Origin: Methanosarcina thermophila TM-1
Lineage (GTDB): Archaea; Halobacteriota; Methanosarcinia; Methanosarcinales; Methanosarcinaceae
DNA: 64,000 nucleotides
Direction of reading: 5' to 3'
Assembly (NCBI RefSeq): GCF_000969885.1
Contig: NZ_CP009501.1
Location: 2,108,001-2,172,000 of the forward strand
In this document: piece after piece, positions 1-8,840 of the stretch
How positions within the stretch are numbered: position 1 is the stretch's first letter
Layout of the letters: each line of letters begins with the position of its first letter
Position numbers and translations under genes: made by a program
Notes under the pieces: model-generated
What the model was told of the DNA's origin: nothing
Database searches by the model: none
The model's input: the letters and a program-made list of their open reading frames with translations, nothing else

Positions 1-1168
<1,168 letters not shown>

Positions 1169-1434
1169 GCTTCAATCTCCTTTTATGATTATGAATTTTT
1201 ATAAATTTTTATTAATTGAATTCCTGAGCACGTTATCTTTGTGCATAATTTTCCTATTCTTAATGCAAGCACTTCTATATAAGAATTACTCTGGAGCACA
1301 AGTTTTGGATCTCAAAAACAAGATCTCCTGGATCTTTTAATACCCGAGTGACCAATGTGCGTGTAAATCACGCCTCTAGCCCATACACACATTAAAAATT
1401 ATAATGCTATTACCAAAGGCTTTATACATATATT

Positions 1435-1555
1435 AACGATAAATTTATAAATATAATGGTATAATATTAATGTGCCATGTAAATCTCCCTTTCTGTGATG
1501 TGATTGTGCTGCCAGCCTGAGCATATCATGTCACAGATGGAGATTATATTACATG
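1435..1555 (+). ncRNA. Candidate small RNA: TATA box followed by an 80-nt imperfect hairpin
   Basis: A long imperfect inverted repeat runs from CATGTAA (from 1476) to TTACATG (to 1555). Nested complementary blocks are ATCTCC with GGAGAT and CTGTGATGTGAT with ATCATGTCACAG, around a short central loop. An archaeal TATA-like stretch (aatttataaatata, about 1441-1455) lies 25-30 bp before the first arm on the plus strand, so a transcript would begin at about the foot of the hairpin. No ORF accounts for the pairing. A degenerate mobile-element end or a large operator is an alternative. Confidence 0.4.
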
Positions 1556-1619
1556 AGAATACTGAAGTATTTTTGTGACTTTTCTGCTCTCAGAACTGGC
1601 TATTTATCTTTAAATACCT

Positions 1620-1845
1620 TCATAAAAGTTGTATTTTCAGAGGTTTCACCCTCGACGTTAGCTCCGTACGTTTTAAATAAACTTTCTGAAGAGGAGCGAT
1701 TTTAAGTTTTGGGATCAGCTCAAAAATTAAGTCGAAAGAACTATCACTTTCCTTTCAACTTTTCCACATATCATGGACTGAAAAGATACTGGAATCGCTG
1801 CTATTTATCTGCAGCATAAGCTCAACCACAAGGTCAGTCTTATAA
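1620..1845 (-). pseudogene. Possible degenerate coding remnant
   Basis: On the minus strand one frame reads DLVVELMLQINSSDSS..., meets a TGA, then continues KESDSSFDLIFELIPKLKIA... to a stop at 1620-1622. The peptide-like composition on both sides of a single in-frame stop suggests a decayed gene fragment downstream of the polyferredoxin gene. I do not recognise a family and the reading frame could be chance. The remainder of 1169-1865 is AT-rich, with the thermosome promoter and the hairpin at 1476-1555. Confidence 0.2.
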
Positions 1846-1865
1846 AAAAATAAAGTCGCCGAACT

Positions 1866-2507
1866 TTAGAAACTCAGGGCATCTTTAGGACAGGCACTCA
1901 CACAGCGTCCGCATTTGATACAGTCGGGTATTATATCGTTCTCACGGATTTTAAGTTGCATTGGGCAAACCTTATCACATTTGCTGCAGTTAACGCATTT
2001 TTCATATACGAGTTTAAGAGGATACTTCTTTCCGCCAATAAGGCGCTGAGCTGTTCCCATTGGGCAGAAAGAACACCAGGCTCTCGGGCTCAGGTAAATG
2101 CCCAGAAGAACAGCGATTGCAGTTGTCACCAGACACATGATTACAAACACCATGCCTATTTTCTCAAAAGTATTGAGGCTTCCGAGGATGCTTGTAATCC
2201 TGTGCCCCATAAAACCCATTAGCAGGAAAAAGATTGGCAGGCGGACCCACAGGCTCCGTAGAGTGTCTGGGATCTTCTTTTTCCTTGAGATTTTATCGAC
2301 CCAGAAATCAACAAAGCTTCCCCTGGGACAGAGATTTCCGCAGAACCAGCGACCTCTGAAAGGACTGCTAAGGAAGATCGCGGCAAAAATCAGCAGCATA
2401 AAATACCCGAAAGCAGGATACCAGAGACCTCCGATAGAAACAATAAGAACCAGAATTCCCAGGTAAGGTGTTATTTTAAGCAAATTAATCAACCACCGTT
2501 TTCCCAT
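1866..2507 (-). CDS. Membrane-bound 4Fe-4S polyferredoxin, NapH/YccM-like
   Basis: A 213-residue integral membrane electron-transfer protein. Hydrophobic segments lie at about residues 10-45, 85-105 and 118-138. Two cytoplasmic-type CxxxCP motifs (CGNLCP near 57 and CSFCP near 147) follow membrane segments as in NapH/NosR/YccM proteins. Two classical ferredoxin clusters, CVNCSKCDKVCP and CIKCGRCVSACP, occupy the C-terminal 45 residues. The gene overlaps the preceding regulator gene by 19 nt, so the two are translationally coupled and probably co-regulated. The electron donor and acceptor cannot be inferred. The family fit is firm, the physiological role is not. Confidence 0.85.
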   Translation of the reverse strand: MGKRWLINLLKITPYLGILVLIVSIGGLWYPAFGYFMLLIFAAIFLSSPFRGRWFCGNLCPRGSFVDFWVDKISRKKKIPDTLRSLWVRLPIFFLLMGFMGHRITSILGSLNTFEKIGMVFVIMCLVTTAIAVLLGIYLSPRAWCSFCPMGTAQRLIGGKKYPLKLVYEKCVNCSKCDKVCPMQLKIRENDIIPDCIKCGRCVSACPKDALSF

Positions 2508-2848
2508 TTTTCAAGTTCCTGTTCTAGCCGGTCAGCCCAGGAATTCACCACAGTCATTATAATATTTTTTATTTTAGCCCTTGAGTTGACCTTATACTTA
2601 TAAACATAACCTCCTCCGTCCAGGTTTTGTTGCGACCTCTGTAGAATTTCCTTTTCATGTAATTTTTTGACAGAGCGCTGGATTGTAGAAATATCCAGTT
2701 TCAGAGCTTTTGAAAGATAGTCTGTGTCAAACCACTGCTCTTCTTCGTTTAAGAAATATTTCATAACATTCAGGTCTGCCTTTGTAAGGTTAAGGGCGCA
2801 CTTGATCACATCTTCGATTTTGAACTCTTTACAGGCAAAGTCTATCAT
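2489..2848 (-). CDS. Small winged-helix (MarR/TrmB-like) transcriptional regulator
   Basis: A 119-residue protein dominated by one winged helix-turn-helix: LTKADLNVMKYFL, then WFDTDYLSKALKLDISTIQRSVKKLHEKEIL (recognition helix around residues 50-68) and a wing containing DGGGYVYKYKV. The C-terminal helix is probably for dimerisation. It is the first gene of a two-gene unit with the polyferredoxin, which it overlaps. Directly upstream are three AGTACTG-type repeats, one of them the perfect palindrome TACAGTACTGTA, around a TATA-like sequence; this arrangement suggests autoregulation. No cysteine-based redox switch is obvious apart from C6 and C17. Confidence 0.75.
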   Translation of the reverse strand: MIDFACKEFKIEDVIKCALNLTKADLNVMKYFLNEEEQWFDTDYLSKALKLDISTIQRSVKKLHEKEILQRSQQNLDGGGYVYKYKVNSRAKIKNIIMTVVNSWADRLEQELEKWENGG

Positions 2849-2861
2849 TTCGATCCCTCTG

Positions 2862-2949
2862 GAGTACTACAGTACTGTAATATTATTGCCGTAGTATATA
2901 TACGATGCCAAGTACTGTATTCTCCAGCCAGAATTAGAAAGTACTGCAT
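2862..2949 (-). promoter_or_regulatory. Operator-like AGTACTGTA repeats around the regulator/polyferredoxin promoter
   Basis: The perfect 12-bp palindrome TACAGTACTGTA is at 2868-2879, with an extra AGTACT just 5' of it. Further half-sites are AGTACTGTA at 2911-2919 and AGTACTGCA at about 2939-2947. Between them lies a TATA-like gtatatatac (about 2894-2904). Their spacing over about 85 bp upstream of the winged-helix gene start suggests multi-site binding by that regulator. Confidence 0.6.
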
Positions 2950-3096
2950 TTTTTATTGCTTTCTTGCGTTACCGACGTGCAAAAATAAAAGTCTATAAGA
3001 AGATGGAAACAGAACAGGGTATAATATCTTACTTTATCTTAAAAAAGACGTATCTATCATTCATAAATTCAGCTCATTAAAATCCGCAAGTGCGCT

Positions 3097-3132
3097 ATAA
3101 AAAGCCGGCAGGCTTCTCTTTTTTCCTGCCGG
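3097..3132 (-). terminator. Hairpin terminator of the suf operon
   Basis: CCGGCAGG (3105-3112) pairs with CCTGCCGG (3125-3132) over a 12-nt loop. Read on the minus strand the stem is followed by CTTTTTAT, and it lies about 30 nt past the sufB stop codon. The rest of 2950-3096 is AT-rich with no gene seen. Confidence 0.7.
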
Positions 3133-3162
3133 ATTAACAAACCCTTTTTAAGGTTATTCTGA

Positions 3163-4386
3163 TTACATTCCAAAGGCTGTCTGTGAGATTGTATTTTCGA
3201 TTTCGTTTCTCAACTCTTCAGGAATTCCCCTTATTCCAACGTCCAGGAATCCACGCACTATCATGCCTACGGCTTCGTCTTCGGTAAGACCTCTTGCCAT
3301 CAGGTATTCCACCTGATCCTTAGCAATTTTCCCTACGGCAGCCTCATGCGTAAGTTCGACATCATCTACGTTTGCCTCAAGGATGGGAATTGCAAGCTGG
3401 CTTCCTTTATCGGTAAGGACAAGCCCTTTGCATTCAAGGTGTCCTTTTGCTCCTTTTGCATTGCCTATCATTTCCCCTCTCGCAATTATCTTTCCCCCAA
3501 TTGTGATAGTTCTTGAGATGAGTTCGGCTCTCGTACCAGGCGCATTAAAAATTGCCCTGCTTCCGAGATCAAGTTCGGAACCTGAATGGGAAATGGCTAT
3601 AGTATTTAGTCTGGTTACTGCACCTTCTCCTTCGAGTTTGACAGTCGGGTAGGTCTGGACTGAACGAACAGGTTTTAAGCAGATATAGTTGCTTACGTAG
3701 GTTCCTCCTTCTTCCACATGGACTACTGTCCTTGGTCTCACACCTATCTGCTCAGCCCAATTATGGATCATTGTAAAATTCAGAGTTGCGCCTTTCTTTA
3801 CGTACATCTCGGAAATTCCAAGGTGTAAGCCTTTTTCCACTTCTTTTTTAGCCGTACAGCCTGTAATTATGTCAAGGCTAGCTCCCTCTTCGACTATTAT
3901 AATGTTATGCACGGTCTGGAAAGCTCTGTCACTGCCAAGTAGAAGGCAGGTCTGGACAGGCATGGACGCTTTCTTGCCAGGAGGCACCCGGATAAAGTAT
4001 CCGTCTGCATCTTCAAGGTAAGTTTTTGCCGTGTACTTGTCAGTATCGACAGCTACAAGCTTCCAGGAATATTCTTTGAGCCACTCGTACTTTTGAAGGG
4101 CTTTCCGGGTGGACATAAGTTCTACATTCTTATCTTTCAGGGAAGAATGAGAAACCGCATTATCAATCACCAGCAGACTGCCGGAACGGCCTTCTTCACT
4201 GGGTATTACTCCTACCTGGAGCAGGGTTCTTTTGCTTTCCTCATCAAGGGTCTGGAGGTCTTCTATAGGCTTGCTGACCCTGGAACCTTCCTCAAACTTC
4301 TCCAGTTCAAAGTCCTCTCCGAATGCTGCCTTCTTATTGACTGCCTCTTCTGCTCTTTTTTTCAGGTTCACATCATCATTTTGCAT
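3163..4386 (-). CDS. sufB: SufB/SufD-type Fe-S cluster scaffold protein
   Basis: A 407-residue SufBD-family protein, the scaffold partner of the SufC ATPase in iron-sulfur cluster assembly in the cytosol. The central region shows the parallel beta-helix character of the family, with repeated short strands such as VEEGASLDIITGC, VKKGATLNFTMIHNW and GSELDLGSRAIFNAPGTRAEL, followed by the conserved C-terminal helical part (ELTHEAAVGKIAKDQVEYLMARGLTEDEA). It overlaps the end of sufC by 19 nt. The start ATG (4384-4386) has GAGGAG upstream. The archaeal locus has only one SufBD protein, so it probably acts as a homodimer with SufC. Confidence 0.93.
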   Translation of the reverse strand: MQNDDVNLKKRAEEAVNKKAAFGEDFELEKFEEGSRVSKPIEDLQTLDEESKRTLLQVGVIPSEEGRSGSLLVIDNAVSHSSLKDKNVELMSTRKALQKYEWLKEYSWKLVAVDTDKYTAKTYLEDADGYFIRVPPGKKASMPVQTCLLLGSDRAFQTVHNIIIVEEGASLDIITGCTAKKEVEKGLHLGISEMYVKKGATLNFTMIHNWAEQIGVRPRTVVHVEEGGTYVSNYICLKPVRSVQTYPTVKLEGEGAVTRLNTIAISHSGSELDLGSRAIFNAPGTRAELISRTITIGGKIIARGEMIGNAKGAKGHLECKGLVLTDKGSQLAIPILEANVDDVELTHEAAVGKIAKDQVEYLMARGLTEDEAVGMIVRGFLDVGIRGIPEELRNEIENTISQTAFGM

Positions 4387-5111
4387 TCAAAACACTCCTC
4401 GTACCCTTTGCTCTTAATCTCTTCCAGCATTTTCAGAGGATTCCCTGAACACATGATTGTTCCGTTACAGAGAATATACCCTCTATCTGCAGTTACATAA
4501 TCAAGGATCTGACCGGTATGTGTAATTATAAGGGCTGATTTTCCTCTTATGCAGCCTTCACCAGGGCAGCCTATGCCTTCTCCAAGTAATTCTTTTATTG
4601 TCAGTCCAACCTGTTCTATGCTTACAAGATCCACTCCCGATTCGGGTTCATCCAGGAGATACAGGTCCGGATTCTGTGCTGCAAGTTGCAAAAGTTCGGA
4701 ACGTTTTATTTCTCCTCCAGAAAAGCCCACATTTACGTCCCTATCAAGAAAACGATCCATATTGAGGTTTTTAGCAAGGGTCTCAGGATCTTTCTCTCCT
4801 TTCGATACCACTTTTATAAGATCTCTGAGTTTAATCCCGGACATATCTGGGGGGCGTTGCATCATAATTCCCAATCCACGGCGGGCTCTCTCATCCACTG
4901 GCAAGCTGGTAATATCTTCTCCATTAAAGAGAATTCTGCCTTTTACAACTTTATACTCGCTAAAACCCATAATCGTTCTCATCAGAGCTGACTTTCCGGC
5001 TCCGTTTGGCCCAAAAAGCACATTGGTATATCCTTTCTTGACTTCGAGGTTTACATCGTGAAGCAAGGTTTTTCCACCAACCTCTACAGTCAGATCCTCT
5101 ATTTCCAGCAT
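4368..5111 (-). CDS. sufC: SufC, ATPase of the Suf Fe-S assembly system
   Basis: An ABC-type ATPase without membrane partner that powers SufB in Fe-S cluster assembly. Walker A GPNGAGKS is near residue 35, the signature is FSGGE, Walker B is LYLLDEPES and the switch histidine is in IITHTG. The insert CPGEGCIRGKS before the last strand is a familiar feature of archaeal SufC, and the C-terminus is Cys-rich (CFECKMMM). A GTG at 5115-5117 lies only 2 nt from the GGGAG ribosome-binding site, whereas the ATG at 5109-5111 is 8 nt away; I prefer the ATG. It forms an operon with sufB. Confidence 0.93.
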   Translation of the reverse strand: MLEIEDLTVEVGGKTLLHDVNLEVKKGYTNVLFGPNGAGKSALMRTIMGFSEYKVVKGRILFNGEDITSLPVDERARRGLGIMMQRPPDMSGIKLRDLIKVVSKGEKDPETLAKNLNMDRFLDRDVNVGFSGGEIKRSELLQLAAQNPDLYLLDEPESGVDLVSIEQVGLTIKELLGEGIGCPGEGCIRGKSALIITHTGQILDYVTADRGYILCNGTIMCSGNPLKMLEEIKSKGYEECFECKMMM

Positions 5112-5474
5112 AGACACTTCTCCCTTTATTTCTTTTTTATACGGGTTCCCTCTTCATTTTACCCGTTGTCGGAAAAATAATCTAAATTATTTTCTTTAAA
5201 GTAAGTTTCACATAGCAGGAAAACAGCGAAAGTCGAATAATATGGCTTTTTTGTATGACTTCCACTATCTTTTACCAAATCTTTTATTCCTTTTATAGGA
5301 CATTATATTTCTAATTATACATTATTTGTAAATTTTATGTATCGATTAGAATTAAAATCTTAAATTTCAGAAAAATTAAAAATTCTAAGAAATTCCTCGG
5401 AACAATCTCTGTTTTCATATCTATTAGACCAAAAATTTTATTAATAATAGGATAATTCTGTAGGAAAACTTAAT
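5112..5474. other. AT-rich intergenic region upstream of sufC
   Basis: About 360 bp with no credible gene. It should hold the suf promoter on the minus strand; several TATA-like AT stretches occur between 5150 and 5350, but none stands out enough to assign. Confidence 0.5.
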
Positions 5475-6137
5475 TTATCTAAGATCCAGGCATAAACCAA
5501 CTTCGATTTCTATGAATTCCTTCGGGAAAAGTTCTTTAATCTTTTCTATGTGGGCGGTACAATGGCCCGCTGCTATGATTCTCATCCCTCTCAGCCTTTC
5601 AAATTCCTCGTTATCGTGAAGCCCTCCGAGAATTCCCTTTATCCTTCCATAGCGGCTGGCACTATTCAGAATTGCAGCAAGCCCTGGGTGAGCACACCCT
5701 GTAAGTACATAACACCCATCTCCAGTATCCAGAATCAGCGCCTGCTCCTTTACTTTGTTTCCAAGTTCTCCTGTACTCATAATTCCCTTAGAAATTTTGG
5801 CAGGCTCTTTTATCTCAATAAGAGTAGCCCTTTTCTTAATTTCCCTTTTCAAATTCTTCGAAAAAGAAGCGGGGACATAGACCTCAAGCCCGGGATTTGC
5901 CTGAAAAATCTCGGGAAGACCTCCTATATGGTCCCAGTGCTGGTGGGAGAGAACTAGTTTTCTGATGCTTGCAGGATCAATCTTGAGCTTTTTCAAATTT
6001 TCTAGAAGGAGTGGCCCATCCCAGCCAGTATCGAAAAGAAGGGTTTCGTAATTTGTTTGAATAAGAACTGCAAAACCCCAGCTTCCTGTAAAACCCTGAA
6101 TGGCTTTATTGTCGTAAACAAGAGTAAGCCTGAACAT
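5475..6137 (-). CDS. Metallo-beta-lactamase-fold hydrolase (COG1237 type)
   Basis: A 220-residue cytosolic metal-dependent hydrolase-fold protein. The metal motif HxHxDH is seen as LSHQHWDHIGG near residue 65-75, a second metal histidine lies in VLTGCAHPGL, and a third in AAGHCTAH near the C-terminus. The family includes proteins annotated as the 7,8-dihydropterin-6-yl-methyl-4-(ribofuranosyl)aminobenzene 5'-phosphate synthase type of methanopterin biosynthesis, but that label is widely over-propagated and not demonstrable here. The start ATG has GAGGAAAGG upstream. It sits 7 nt downstream of nrpR and is probably co-transcribed with it. Confidence 0.8.
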   Translation of the reverse strand: MFRLTLVYDNKAIQGFTGSWGFAVLIQTNYETLLFDTGWDGPLLLENLKKLKIDPASIRKLVLSHQHWDHIGGLPEIFQANPGLEVYVPASFSKNLKREIKKRATLIEIKEPAKISKGIMSTGELGNKVKEQALILDTGDGCYVLTGCAHPGLAAILNSASRYGRIKGILGGLHDNEEFERLRGMRIIAAGHCTAHIEKIKELFPKEFIEIEVGLCLDLR

Positions 6138-6144
6138 CCTTTCC

Positions 6145-7116
6145 TCAGATTTCAGTCATACTCTTGTATTCCATAAGAGCAGAAACAGGATTTGTCTTGA
6201 TTTTAATTCCTGTCTCTTCAAGGGCACAGATGCCGTTAATGCCTCCTACTATCGAAATTCCGAACTTTCCGATCTCTACAGGCGCCCCAAACAGGGCTTC
6301 ATCAATCTCCCCCGGAGGGAAGCAGCCTCCAAGACCTACTTTTTCTGCGTTTTTAATAACTTCGTTAGCCCTGTCATAAGCCGAGGAATTAATCTGCCGC
6401 ATATTGGCAAGAATTTTGCCTTCCCCTTTCTCAAGTACGTCAAGAACAGAAGTAGTCTTTCTGCTCATGAAAATTTGTATGGGGTCGATTGAGGTTCCGC
6501 TGTAGGAAATTAAATCTAAAAACCGTACAGGCTTTCGGTTTTCTATCTGGAGAATTCCACCGTAGGCAGGTTCCACGGGGATGCCTGCTTTAAGAAGAAG
6601 CCCGTCAAAAACAACACTGCACACTGTAGCTAACCCGATTTTTCCAGGAGGAAGGGAAACCGTCTCCTCGTCTTCCTCGATTATCTTTACTCTGGAGCTT
6701 ATCATATACCCTTCGTGTGCAGTATATGAGATCACTTCAATAACAGTCTCTAAATCGTCCTTATCAAAATACGAGACATTCACGGGTACTACTCCCTCGT
6801 TGGTCTCGGGATTGTATGTGGTTCTGTATGCCATTTCTTCTATTCGGGATATTACAAAACCAAATCGATCTGCAATCAAGGCGTCACTTAACTCCCTTTC
6901 TCCCAGCTCGGTAAGTGTACGCCCTGCATACCCGTGTTTGCATGTAAACCCTCTCTCATCCAGGATCCTCAGATGGTAGCGGACAGCCCGCTCTCCTATA
7001 TCATAGCCCCGGTTATTAAGTTCGTCAGCTATTGCCCGGGCGCCTATAGGTTTGTCACTTTCGTGAATCACCCTCATAATTTCAATGAGTTTTCGCTCAA
7101 TTTGCGGATCCATCAT
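6145..7116 (-). CDS. nrpR: NrpR nitrogen regulatory repressor (HTH plus one NrpR domain)
   Basis: A transcriptional repressor of nitrogen-fixation and ammonium-assimilation genes in methanogens; 2-oxoglutarate relieves DNA binding. An N-terminal winged helix (IERKLIEIMRVIHESDKPIGARAIADELNNRGYDIGERAVRYHL...) spans about residues 1-75 and is followed by a single NrpR effector domain (DUF128) to the end. In Methanosarcina the regulator is split into NrpRI, with the HTH and one domain, and NrpRII, with two domains and no HTH; this gene matches the NrpRI layout. An in-frame GTG exists at 7123-7125, but the ATG at 7114-7116 has GGTG 6 nt upstream and is preferred. Confidence 0.9.
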   Translation of the reverse strand: MMDPQIERKLIEIMRVIHESDKPIGARAIADELNNRGYDIGERAVRYHLRILDERGFTCKHGYAGRTLTELGERELSDALIADRFGFVISRIEEMAYRTTYNPETNEGVVPVNVSYFDKDDLETVIEVISYTAHEGYMISSRVKIIEEDEETVSLPPGKIGLATVCSVVFDGLLLKAGIPVEPAYGGILQIENRKPVRFLDLISYSGTSIDPIQIFMSRKTTSVLDVLEKGEGKILANMRQINSSAYDRANEVIKNAEKVGLGGCFPPGEIDEALFGAPVEIGKFGISIVGGINGICALEETGIKIKTNPVSALMEYKSMTEI

Positions 7117-7526
7117 GTTTAACACCGTTATACTCGATAAAATGAATTTTTCTGTAATTGTGACGGGGCTTTAAAATTTTAGAATAATATTTGAGCAAAA
7201 TCTATTCTTTTAGCCTGCTGAAAACGAATTCAACTGTTATTTAAATTCAATTATAGTAAATCTTTTCGTATTTAATATATTTTTGTCTCCCGAGTCCCGT
7301 CTCGGGAGGACGGTGCCCTTTTCGCTGCCCGAGTCCCGTCTCGGGAGGACGGTGCCCTTTTCGCTTCGCTCAAGAGGGCTAACTTATGATGAACAAGAGT
7401 AATGGTTTCTCGTTATGAAGAAGGGTAAATAGAAAAGCATCATTATTTTTGCCCACTCAAGCAGAAGAGTTGTATGAACGAATATAACCAGACTGTAGAA
7501 TTATACATTTCATAGAGTTATATATT
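7117..7526. other. Intergenic region with GC-rich tandem hairpin repeat
   Basis: Gene-free stretch upstream of nrpR (promoter side) and downstream of the zinc-ribbon gene. It holds the 39-bp tandem repeat at 7289-7366 and otherwise AT-rich DNA. No additional ORF with coding character was seen. Confidence 0.5.
7289..7380. repeat. Two perfect 39-bp tandem repeats, each a GC-rich hairpin, plus a third hairpin
   Basis: Copies at 7289-7327 and 7328-7366 are identical. Each contains the inverted repeat CCCGAG-tcccgt-CTCGGG. The second copy runs into GCCCTTTT...AAGAGGGC (about 7352-7380), a further 8-bp stem with one G-U pair. The GC content contrasts sharply with the AT-rich surroundings. Confidence 0.85.
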
Positions 7527-7988
7527 TCATACAATTTTTATGATGCCGGGTTGGGGAGAGTAGAGGTCTCCGGCTTCGAGGAGAGCTTTGAGGATTGATT
7601 CGAATCTTTCCTGAGATATTCCTTTTTCGAGGGCTTTCTGTCGGAGTTCGTCTTTTTTAATTTTTCCGCCTGCAGTTTTCAGAATTTCGAGAAGGGTTAA
7701 TTTAGGGTCTTTTTTAGGAGGAAGCCCACTGGATGGAGGTTTCTCTGGGAGTTTGAATACTTTTATTGAGGTTTTAGTTTCGAGGTCTCGGTGCTCAGAG
7801 GCTTTGGAGGAAGGCAACGAAAAGGCTTCATAGCCTTTTCCTGAGATTTCTGCTTGCAGACGGGTTCGGAAAAGCACGGCATCCTCGAGTTCTTCAGAAG
7901 AGTGAAATACCCTGAGTTTTCGGGTTTCGAGGAGAGCACCGCAGTGCTGGCATCTCAGGGTCTTTTTTCCGGTTTCAGTGATCTGCAC
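7527..7988 (-). CDS. Zinc-ribbon protein (DUF5817/DUF1922-like), N-terminus disturbed
   Basis: A 153-codon frame from a GTG. The C-terminal half (about residues 92-153) is a small winged-helix-like domain (LTLLEILKTAGGKIKKDELRQKALEKGISQERFESILKALLEAGDLY). The N-terminal zinc ribbon needs residues upstream of this GTG: the frame continues back as ARYAVIVCPKCRQHVQ, so the two knuckles are CPKC and CQHC. No ATG, GTG or TTG exists in that frame between the upstream uppS stop codon (8064-8066) and the knuckle. An ATG at 8030-8032 is one base out of frame; one extra C in its CCC run would give MPRYAVIVCPKC. This looks like a single-base frameshift or a sequencing error at the start. Function unknown; it lies directly after uppS. 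Confidence 0.7.
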   Translation of the reverse strand: MQITETGKKTLRCQHCGALLETRKLRVFHSSEELEDAVLFRTRLQAEISGKGYEAFSLPSSKASEHRDLETKTSIKVFKLPEKPPSSGLPPKKDPKLTLLEILKTAGGKIKKDELRQKALEKGISQERFESILKALLEAGDLYSPQPGIIKIV

Positions 7989-8063
7989 GTGCTGCCGGCA
8001 TTTAGGGCAGACTATTACTGCATAACGGGCATTCTTCCGCTTTTCTCCAAACTCCAGTTCAAA

Positions 8064-8738
8064 TCACCTTCCGTATCTCCTCTGTCTTTTCTGGAAATCT
8101 CTCATCACCCTGAGCAGGTCAAGCCTTCGCACATCTTTCCAGTTGACATCTGTAAAATACAGTTCCGAATAAACTGACTGCCAGACAAGGAAATCCGAAA
8201 GCTTCTGTCCTCCCGAACGGATCATGATATCAGGCTCGTGTTTAACAAGGAGATGGGACTCCAGCATTTTTTCATCCACTTCCTCAGGTTTGACAGATCC
8301 TGCCTTAACTTTGCCAAGGATGGTTAATACAGCCCTGGTAATTTCTTTTCTTCCTCCAAATCCCAGTGATATATAAACGAAAAAATCCTTTCCGGGTGAA
8401 GTGACATTAACTTCTCCGTCAACGCCATAAATTGTATAACCCGTACCTTCCGGAAGATCTGAGAAGCTTTCTTCCAGCCGGGCTCGGAGCGTTGACGCAA
8501 TCTCGGATTTCAAGGACAAATCCGTTTTCAGGATATCTACGTAGATGCTCACAAGTTCGACCCCGAACTTTCTAAAAATGCCAAGCGCGGATAATAGTTT
8601 CTCCAGCCCTTTAGGATCGAAAAGGTCAGTTTCCTTGAGTATAATTGCCACATGCCTGGGAATATTTGAAGGCGTCTTAGCTATCTGCCAGGCAAGGAAC
8701 CTTTCATAAAACGGATATGCAAAAGAAAGTAAGTCCAT
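8064..8738 (-). CDS. uppS: Divergent cis-prenyltransferase (UppS-family) subunit
   Basis: A 224-residue protein of the undecaprenyl/dolichyl diphosphate synthase family, which builds the polyprenyl carrier for glycosylation. C-terminal motifs are well kept: PDIMIRSGGQKLSDFLVWQSVYSELYFTDVNW and the RxG end motif in RRYGR. At the N-terminus, however, the catalytic DGNRRWA motif expected after HVAIIM is replaced by HVAIILKETDLF, so the catalytic Asp and the RRWA residues are absent. This resembles the NgBR-like partner of heteromeric cis-prenyltransferases; a two-subunit enzyme has been reported in Methanosarcina mazei. A canonical catalytic subunit would be encoded elsewhere. Confidence 0.8.
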   Translation of the reverse strand: MDLLSFAYPFYERFLAWQIAKTPSNIPRHVAIILKETDLFDPKGLEKLLSALGIFRKFGVELVSIYVDILKTDLSLKSEIASTLRARLEESFSDLPEGTGYTIYGVDGEVNVTSPGKDFFVYISLGFGGRKEITRAVLTILGKVKAGSVKPEEVDEKMLESHLLVKHEPDIMIRSGGQKLSDFLVWQSVYSELYFTDVNWKDVRRLDLLRVMRDFQKRQRRYGR

Positions 8739-8840
8739 CTGGAAAATATCCTCCCTGACAAGCTAAAACAATCCACTATTTCATCTTTTCTGTTATTATA
8801 AAACTTCAGGCTTTTCCAGGTAACAAATTTTTAGGTTTGC

